The translations under genes were made by a program, and so were the position numbers. DNA of 64,000 nucleotides from Anaeramoeba flamelloides (lineage: Eukaryota; Metamonada; Anaeramoebidae): positions 3,286,001 to 3,350,000 of the forward strand of contig JANTQA010000072.1 in assembly GCA_027625915.1 (NCBI GenBank), in the 5' to 3' direction. Of the stretch, positions 56,895 to 64,000 are shown one piece after another; the first letter of the stretch is position 1, and each line of letters begins with the position of its first letter. Below the pieces are notes generated by a model. That model made no database searches, had not been told where the DNA came from, and worked only from the letters and a program-made list of their open reading frames with translations.

Positions 56895-57560
56895 TCTCCT
56901 TTGATGTTTGGGCTTATTAATAACTTCTTAATTGAAAAATTAAAAGATTTAGTTGATAATGTTCAAATATTAACATATGATTTAAAATTAGCTATGTAAG
57001 ACAAGCCTTCCATAAATTGATAAAAACTTCATCAATAATTCATAAAATTATCGAAAAAGTTCAAATTCATCCCAAATACTGATAAAACCTTTAAAAAAAT
57101 AAGTTATCAGCAATAAAATATTTAGGAATTTGGTTAGTGTAAGAGTAACATCTACAAAAAAAAATTAAATAGGTAGAAGATAGTTTTAGAAAAATAAGTA
57201 TGATTTTTAAACAGCAGAATTTAACGAATCGGGATAAAATTTATAATGTTTAAAACAATATGCATTTTTCAATCGTTCTTTGGACTAGTAATTAAATTCA
57301 CTTTATATCAAAAAGGTTTTAACTCTATAGATGTTTGGATAAATAAAAAAGTTACAAAAATTTTCAAAATTAATCCATATTCTCCTAGAATAATTTATAA
57401 AACTGAAGAAAAAATATAGACCAAGCCATAATATCAATTTGTAAAAGAAGATATAAACTCAAAAAGAAATTAGAAATTCTAGAGGTTTGAACATATTTCA
57501 GACCAATTTAAATTTTCCCAAAAAAAAAATATGAAAATATTAATTTGGAAATAAAATACT
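56895..57560 (+). mobile_element. LINE remnant, reverse-transcriptase palm and thumb
   Basis: Translation reads LINNFLIEKLKDLVDNVQIL then TYDLKLA, the region of the YADD active site of non-LTR reverse transcriptases, and about 45 codons later AIKYLGIWLV, with many stops and shifts. The DNA aligns with 4525-5100. No 5' end or target duplication seen. Confidence 0.62.
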
Positions 57561-59320
57561 TAATGGGGTAGCAACACTATTACCAAAAAAAAATATGTAA
57601 CAGTTTATTAAAAATTTTCTTGGTAATTTGAAGTTCTAGAGAACCTCAAAACTTTAAAAAAAAAAATAGTGAAAAATGTTTATTTTAATAAACCAATAAT
57701 TAAAATTTCAGATAAAATATATCTAAAAACCAAATTTAAAAGTAATTTTGAAAAAATTATTTGATTTTTTAAAGATATTATTTTTTCAAGATCTAATACT
57801 CATTCCTTCAATTTATATTTTCAGATTTTATTTATATTATATTTAGTTATTATTTGAATATAGCCAGATCGGCAAATATTCTAGAGATCTCTCAAAAAAA
57901 AAAATTAAATAATAATTATTTTTTTCAAAATACTATTTTATAAAAGCGAATTTCAGGTTTCATTGGTATTTCAGATAACTTTTTTATATTTAATAGTTTC
58001 ATATCTTTTAAAAAAGAATTCATTTTATTTGATCATATAATGTTAATATTAATTTACAAATTTTATGTTATTTTATTTTAATTTTTAATTTTTAATTTTT
58101 TATCTTTTTCTTGATTCGTTTTAGTAACTCATTTATTATTAATAAAATAATGTTTCACATTTTGTTGTTATCTTATAAAAGTATTAAATATATTTTCTAG
58201 ATAATTCCGTTGAATTCTCATAATAAAAATATCTTATTCTTTAGATTTTTAAACTATTAGTGGATTTATTTACATATTTTTTTACAATATTTACTCAACT
58301 TGAACTCAAAAATGTAATGAATCTATCTGAATTAATAAAAAAAAAAAAATAAACTTTTTCTATTAGTTTCTCTATCTTTGAAATTTATTAATTTATGAAT
58401 TTTAAAAAAATTCTTCAGTTCATCTTAACTATTCTTTGTGAAATGTACACCTTAGAATTTATCATTTTTATTTTGATTCCTAACCAATTTTAAAAAATGT
58501 GTAATTATTTGGAATTGTGGGATTCTATGAGACAGAAAATAAATTACAAATCATGATATTGATATTCAAATCATTATTCAAAATTAATAACAATTTAATA
58601 GTTAATAAATTTTAGACTGTTTTGAAAAATATTTTTTAATTAAAAAAATAATAATTTGATAAAAACAAAGATCCTCAAAAAAACAACAAATTTTGTAAAA
58701 TTCTTTAAAAGAAAGATTTAAAATCCATGATTAGATAAAAAGATATTTTTTTTTTGTTTCGATTTCGTTGACAGATTGATTGAATATTTACATAGACAAC
58801 AATTATCAATTAAGGGATAAATCCTTGAATCCCAACTAATTATTAGATTGGATATACTAACAAGAAAAATACTCAGGATAATAAAAATCATTAAATATAT
58901 TCTATATTTTTAATTCTCTTTAGCTAAAATAATCACTTGGACTCCCAACCTATATTCGTATTAGATTCAATTAATAATACAAATTCACATAATAATAGAA
59001 ATCATTAAATACATTTAATATTTTTCATTCTCTTCAGTTCGATCATTTTTTTAACACAATAATTATTTAACAATAGCAGTTTAAATTCAAAATATTTAAC
59101 AATAAGTCAAACATAAAATGATGGATCTTATGATCATTTATCATCTCTTTTTTTTGATTTTTTTTATTTATTCATTTTTTTTTTCAGCATAGTTAAACAA
59201 AATTAAATAAACACAAATATTAAGTCAAAAAAATGAATATATTGGAAATTCAAATTAAATATAATTATTATTTTAAAATTGAAATCCTATTATTATAATT
59301 TATATTATTATGAAATATAG
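57561..59320. other. Gene-free desert
   Basis: Highly AT-rich with A/T homopolymers. No gene or repeat family recognised. Confidence 0.45.
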
Positions 59321-59631
59321 TTCCGGAAAAGGCTGAGAAATTATTATCATTATTAACAAATTCAACATTGCTTCGAAACGAACGTGAGAAAATTCAGAAA
59401 AAAGGCAATTGAATAAAACTGGAAAATAATTATCATAATGAAAGAAAACGAAAACCAAAAAGAAGACAAAAAACAATTCAAAATAACTTGAATAAAAAAA
59501 GAAAAAACAGCTACCAAAAATCAAAAAGTTCATTTATATTAGATGAATCCGATTCAATACTAATCAACGAAAATCTCAAACTTCTTTCCAATAAAACTCA
59601 TAAAAAGAAAAAGAAAACGAAACGAAAATAA
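59321..59631 (+). pseudogene. Possible terminal exon with one internal TGA
   Basis: After a possible acceptor (AAATATAG) a single frame reads PEKAEKLLSLLTNSTLLRNE and REKIQKKGN, then a TGA at 59410-59412, then continues in the same frame for 72 codons (ERKRKPKRRQKTIQNNLNKK, SFILDESDSILINENLK, ending KKKKKTKRK and TAA). Continuity of one frame across the stop suggests a recently broken exon, a sequencing error, or chance. Nuclear-type Lys-rich tail. Family unknown. Confidence 0.25.
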
Positions 59632-59984
59632 TAATAATTTTTTTTTTTGGAATAATGATAATTAATTCATGAAGATATGAAAACAACCACTCATATAGAT
59701 CCCCCGTTTTTTAAATTTTGTTTAGTTTAGAACAATATCTTCATTCGAAACATTAAATCATCGAATTTGAATTACTTCAATATTTTTTTTTTAAATATTA
59801 TGAAAACTGTTTTTTTCAAAATATTCAAATAAATAGAACAATTTAGAAAGAGTTATGACTTTACATTAATTTGAAATAAATATATTTAGATTTTTTCATA
59901 ATTTTTATATTTTTTTAACAATTGCTTTTAAATTAGTGCATTATATTATTATTATTATTATTATTTGAGAGAGGTAATTAAACA
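59632..59984. other. Gene-free stretch
   Basis: Nothing except an ATT repeat at about 59944-59963. Confidence 0.4.
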
Positions 59985-60600
59985 AAAATACCCCCTGTTT
60001 ATCGTTAAGTTTCTTTTAATTTTTGAAATGAACAGAAAATTTATTGAATTTTCATTTTATTTCAAAAGTTAAAAAACACCTAGGCACTTCAAGTTAGGTT
60101 TAGCAAAGTTTAAAAGAATAGAGTAAAATCATTTATTTTACTCTATCTTTTGAATACTGTAAAGGATAAGCGCTCTACGGCACTTGACGACACTTCAAGT
60201 TAGGTTCTACAGGATTTAAAAGGGTAGAGAAAATTTTTTGATTGTCTCCATTCTATTTATTTTTCAAATTAAAAACAACCTTTCTAGGTTTACTTGAGGA
60301 TTTCTATTTTATTTATGAAGTGTTCTAGGTTTTTTTTTTACTTTTTGAAATAAACAGAAAATTTTAATAAATTTTTGGTTTATTTTGAATAATTAAAAAA
60401 ACCTAATGAAAATCTATTGATTTTCGAAATAAATAGAAAACTCAAAAAAACCTAATGAAAATAGATAGATTTTCCAAAAAAAAACATAAAACCTCAAGAA
60501 AACTTAGAAAAATCTATTGATTTTCCAAATAAATAGAAAAACCAAGAAAACATCTGCACTTTACAGCACTTATGTATTCCAGTACTTTTTTTAGAGTTTT
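59985..60600. repeat. Family H repeat, longest copy
   Basis: Contains paired blocks GGCACTTCAAGTTAGGTT (twice), GCGCTCTACGGCACTT, a hairpin (AATAGAGTAAAAT / ATTTTACTCTAT at about 60115-60147) and several AACCTAATGAAAAT and AATCTATTGATTTTC units near 60400-60540. Related to 6521-7170 and 45245-45300. No protein. Confidence 0.45.
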
Positions 60601-61375
60601 TTATACTATTTATAGTGTAGGCAGGATTATAACTCGGAGGCTAACTTTTCTATAAAGAATGAAAAGTTATTATTATTATTTTCGAACAAAGCCAAGAAAA
60701 AAACACCAAGAAATTTTAGAGTAAAAAACTATAGAGAAAAGCAAATATTTAATGAAAAGTTCAGTGTTGTTTTGTAACTCCAGTGTTTCAGTTCTCTGTG
60801 GTTGTTTACTTGTAAATTCTATTAAAAAATCATTGGCCCATTAAAAATCAAATTTTAATGAAAAATATTTTTAATAATTAAAGTTATCTATTATAATATA
60901 AAAATTTAGATTGTAATATTCAATAAGATACTCAAGAGATATTTATTTATTGTCTAAAAATAAAAGAAAAATAAATAAAAAAAACAATTAAAAAAAATTG
61001 GTAAATTTATTTTGAAAGAAACATTACATAAGAAAGAGAAAATTTAAACAATTAGTAAAACCCATTTATCGATTCTCCTTCCATTTGAATAACTAAATCT
61101 AATTTTATTTTTCATATTTGAAACCAATTTTTTTATTAATTCATCTGTTACTTCTTTCCAATTTTTCATTTTCATTTTCCATTTTCGATTTTAACAAAAC
61201 ACTATCAAAAAACTGAAAAAGAGAAAAAATGATTTATTTTCAAACTTTTCGTTGTGAGGGGAAAAACTTCAAAACGAAACCCAAGTAATTCAAAATTCCA
61301 ATGTAAGATGGGCCATTGATTATGAAATTTAGTTTATATTTATTAAGTTGAATATTTTATAGATCATCATCATAA
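60601..61375. other. Intergenic with a dispersed duplication and a possible exon
   Basis: 60830-61010 resembles 55920-56110 in the same orientation (shared AAGTTATCTATT, AAAAATAAA blocks). On the minus strand, 61190-61050 holds a 47-codon frame (MKNWKEVTDELIKKLVSNMK, KIRFSYSNGRRIDKW) preceded by a CTCTTTTTCAG acceptor-like site at about 61213. Too short to call a gene. Confidence 0.25.
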
Positions 61376-61485
61376 TATCTCTGGTTTACCTATTACCATA
61401 GAGATCCGAAGTTGATCCCAGTAAAACGAAGGTTTACCACACATGCCATAAATTTATCCAGGGCAAGGTAATTAAAGATAATAAA
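61376..61485. other. Local GC-rich island, possible structured RNA or gene relic
   Basis: About 110 bp clearly richer in G/C than the surrounding kilobases. The plus strand includes TTTACCT, GATCCGAAGTTGATC, a hairpin GTAAAACGAAGGTTTAC and CCAGGGCAAGG; the last and the GATC-CGAAG loop recall U1 snRNA, but the overall fold and the ACUUACCU 5' end do not fit. On the minus strand a 31-codon frame is also open. Identity unknown. Confidence 0.2.
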
Positions 61486-61570
61486 AAGTTAAATTGCACC
61501 CACCATTCCCTTTCTTCAATACTTTGTCAACCATTTTATAACAACATCTTTTATTATTTTTCTTCTAATC

Positions 61571-62110
61571 TAAACCCCAATTCAAAATATTTAACACACA
61601 TAAAATTCAATTTTTGAAAAAAAAATCTTATTTGATGAATTCATAAAGAAATACCAAATTAAAACAATTCACTAATTGAAATATTAACAATTTTATATAA
61701 AACACAACACTTGCAAAACTAAAAATAAATAATTATCAATAATAATAAATTATTTGTATGTTTAAAAATTTTGGACAGAGCAAAATAAAAAAATATATTT
61801 GTAAATTTGTTCAATTCTATTAGGAATATTGATCGATCAAAGGTTAGATACTACTACCAACTAATCTTCTTTAAGTTCTTCTATTTTGAATAACTAAACC
61901 AAAACATAAAACCAATCTTTGACAAACATTTAGATCGATCGAAATAAGTTCCACAATCCAAAAAAATAAAAGAAAAATAAAAAACTTTTCAGATGAAAAA
62001 TGGATTTTCATATTTTTCAAAAATCAAAATTATTTTCAATTCGAATAAAATTGTATTATTGTAATATTTTGAACAGTTTTAACTGTGTGGAAAATTTAGA
62101 ATTTTAGTTT
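61571..62110 (-). mobile_element. Family C inverted-repeat element, copy C4
   Basis: 540 bp in reverse orientation: starts TAAACCCCAATTCAAAATAT, ends GTGTGGAAAATTTAGAATTT then TAGTTT. Aligns end to end with C2. Confidence 0.78.
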
Positions 62111-62515
62111 ATCTTTGAATTAGAAAAAAAAAGGGTTAACTCAAAAAGTGTAACAGTAAAAATATATAAAACTTTTGAATTTTTTTACCAATATAAAAAA
62201 TCATTTCAGTATTGGAACTCTCTCAAAATATATATTTTTTCATCAGAAAAAATAGAATAAAAAACAAGATAATAGATTTTTTGTAGTTATTGAATATCCA
62301 AAACTTAACATATTTAATATCCTCCTATTCCATTAATAGTAATAAAAATTAAAATAAGAGCTTAAAAACAAAAAGAAAATAAAATTGTTTGGAAGAAGAA
62401 TAACAAATATAATACTATTTTATTGTATTTTCTTTTTTCTCAAAATATTTTACTTCTCTTTTGACATTATTTTAATTTTTTACACTTCCAAAACTATAAA
62501 AAAACAAATATTATA
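62111..62515. other. Gene-free stretch
   Basis: Nothing recognisable. Confidence 0.4.
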
Positions 62516-62712
62516 TAGTCAGTTCCACTTTTAAAACACAAACTTTCAATGAAAATTAAGGTACAAAAATATTCAAAATTAATGACAAAAATACAGATTC
62601 TAATAAAATAATTTGTGAAATAAAAAAAATCCAAAAAATATGTCTTATTTTGAGATTTTTTTTGTATATTAAATTTCCTTGAAAGTTTGTGTTTTAAAAG
62701 TGAAACTGACTG
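62516..62712. mobile_element. Family A MITE, copy A4
   Basis: 197 bp between TA dinucleotides: TAGTCAGTTCCACTTTTAAA at the left and AAAAGTGAAACTGACTG at the right. Arms pair with few mismatches. Confidence 0.85.
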
Positions 62713-62959
62713 TATAAAAATATTTCAACCATCAAAATTTCATATAAAAATATAAAATATTCAGCATCAATGCTCAATATTAATTAGCCCAAGCTGGGAT
62801 TATCTTATTTTCAATTTTGGAAATTATTTTATTAATACGAACTTGTATTAATTAATATATTAATAGAATATTCAAAAAATAATACAAAAACATGCATAAA
62901 TTTAAATATTTTATAATTATTTTAAATAATGAAAAAAATTCAAGTCTAAATATTAATTA

Positions 62960-63330
62960 ATGCAATATAAATGTCTTAAATAATCTAATCTTTCGAATAT
63001 TATTATGTGAATTTGATATTAAATTATAACTTTAAAGTTTTTATATTTTTCATTCGATTTTTTTGTAAAAATATCCATTAATAATCAAATTTTATCCAAA
63101 CAAATATCTAAATAATTAATATTTTTTAAATCTTTAGAAATAATTATTTTATCTTTAATAGATTTTAATCCAATTTGATTAAGAGTTTTATCCATTTAAT
63201 TATATTTTTGATTTTAATAATTTTTCTTTTTATCATAAAAATTAAATGAATTATAAAAACTTAATAAAGCTTGATTAAAGATATAATTTTCTATAAAGGA
63301 TTTTTAGAAATAAATCAACATTTTATCAAA
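62960..63330 (-). mobile_element. LINE remnant, reverse-transcriptase thumb region
   Basis: The minus-strand translation has MDKTLNQIG, KDKIIISKDLKNINYLDICL then DKI, matching the KT...IKYLGIWLDK pattern of the two plus-strand copies. Interrupted by stops. Confidence 0.5.
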
Positions 63331-63339
63331 AATTTATAG

Positions 63340-63827
63340 ATTGAATCACCAATCTAAAGAATTCAAAGTTTAAAATTATCTTAAATTTTGGTCCTAAATA
63401 TAGATTAGTTGCTAAAATATTCCTTTTTTCAAAACAATTAGAATAATTCAAGAGATTTATAATTATGAACTATTTTAGATATCACAATTATATTGATAAA
63501 AAATATCTTTCTTAAAAGTAAAAAAAAAAACTAACCAATCTTTGGGTTTTTAACTTTATGATTATTAAGAAAATGTTTAAAATGAAAAATAGTTACTTTT
63601 GAGCGTTCTAAATATGGGTTTTCAAAGATCGAAAAACTATTATTTCCCTTTTTAATCTTTAGATTTTGAAAAGTAATAAGAAAAAAAAAATTCCTTAAAG
63701 AAAATTTTGAATTCGAATTATAATAAAAATATTCTCATCTAAAAAACATAAAATGTAATATAATTTTTTTTGAGGCATTCTAATTCTTGATCGGGAAAAA
63801 TGATTTATCTTTAATTACACAGTACTT
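63340..63827 (+). mobile_element. Family I element, copy I4
   Basis: Shares TAGATTAGTTGCTAAAA, AACTAACCAATCTTTGGG and TTTTAATCTTTAGATTTTGA blocks with I1 and I2. The right end includes a diverged terminal repeat (ATTACACAGTACTTTAAATT). Confidence 0.5.
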
Positions 63828-64000
63828 TAAATTCAGACAAATCAGGGCCAATGTTCATTCTTAAAATCAAAATCATGAATTTAAATAGCTGTTAAAAATA
63901 TTAAAAAACTAACTCAAAACATTTTATTAAAAGTATGTTTAAAAAGTGTAGACTTAATTTTTAAAAAGTGAACTTAAAGCTTACTAATTTATACGTTTTC

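Noticed and set aside
61376-61485. Firm U1 or U4 snRNA call for the GC-rich island
   Set aside because: Isolated matching strings only. The U1 5' end, the Sm site and the stem-loop order are not found, and the U4 k-turn bases do not match.
1-64000. CRISPR arrays, bacterial operons, ribosome-binding sites, or viral or LTR elements
   Set aside because: The window is eukaryotic (spliced uS4, CSN7 and beta-COP); repeats are dispersed transposons or microsatellites, not spacer arrays, and no capsid, integrase or protease-like frame was seen.

Overview
This is a eukaryotic nuclear window. It is extremely AT-rich, with poly-A/T everywhere, and holds spliceosomal introns, single-gene transcription units and long gene-poor stretches full of small inverted-repeat transposons. 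Protein evidence: a ribosomal protein uS4 gene, a COP9 signalosome subunit 7 gene, a beta-COP gene, a protein phosphatase inhibitor-2-like gene and an LRR/tandem-BTB gene. The conserved proteins carry long K/E- and N/E-repeat inserts, and the BTB domains have a style I associate with anaerobic Anaeramoeba-type amoebae (Metamonada). The lineage call is inference from memory; no search was possible.

Layout. 0-3 kb: remnants of two inverted-repeat families, one complete copy ending about 130 bp before the uS4 start codon. 3.1-4.0 kb: uS4 (RPS9), two exons, plus strand. 4.5-8.5 kb: a LINE remnant and nested small transposons. 9.0-10.1 kb: CSN7, two exons, minus. 12.5-16.8 kb: beta-COP, four exons, minus, 1003 residues. 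17-23 kb: gene-poor. 23.2-24.4 kb: inhibitor-2-like gene, two exons, plus. 25-29.6 kb: repeats and LINE remnants. 29.6-31.9 kb: an unrecognised 754-residue single-exon gene, minus, with a possible 55-residue gene just upstream. 33-37 kb: repeats. 37.4-38.3 kb: an unrecognised basic protein, plus. 41-46 kb: repeats. 46.2-48.9 kb: the LRR/tandem-BTB gene, minus. 50-64 kb: transposon families with several weakly supported small exons around 55.4-56.2, 59.3 and 61.1 kb.

The firm genes are housekeeping and regulatory: translation (uS4), Golgi-ER vesicle coat (beta-COP), cullin deneddylation (CSN7), PP1 control (inhibitor-2), and a likely cullin-3-type BTB adaptor. They are separate, independently transcribed units with no operon logic. 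CSN7 and a BTB protein would both act in cullin-RING ubiquitin ligase control, but nothing ties them together here beyond being in the same window.

The most distinctive features are the gene architecture (half of the protein-anchored introns end in AAG after A/C-rich rather than pyrimidine-rich tracts; CAAA-rich sequence marks intron 3' halves and some 5' leaders) and the variety of non-autonomous DNA transposons, at least seven inverted-repeat families, several with TA or TTAA target duplications. I saw no CRISPR array, bacterial operon, rRNA, confident tRNA, or viral or LTR element.
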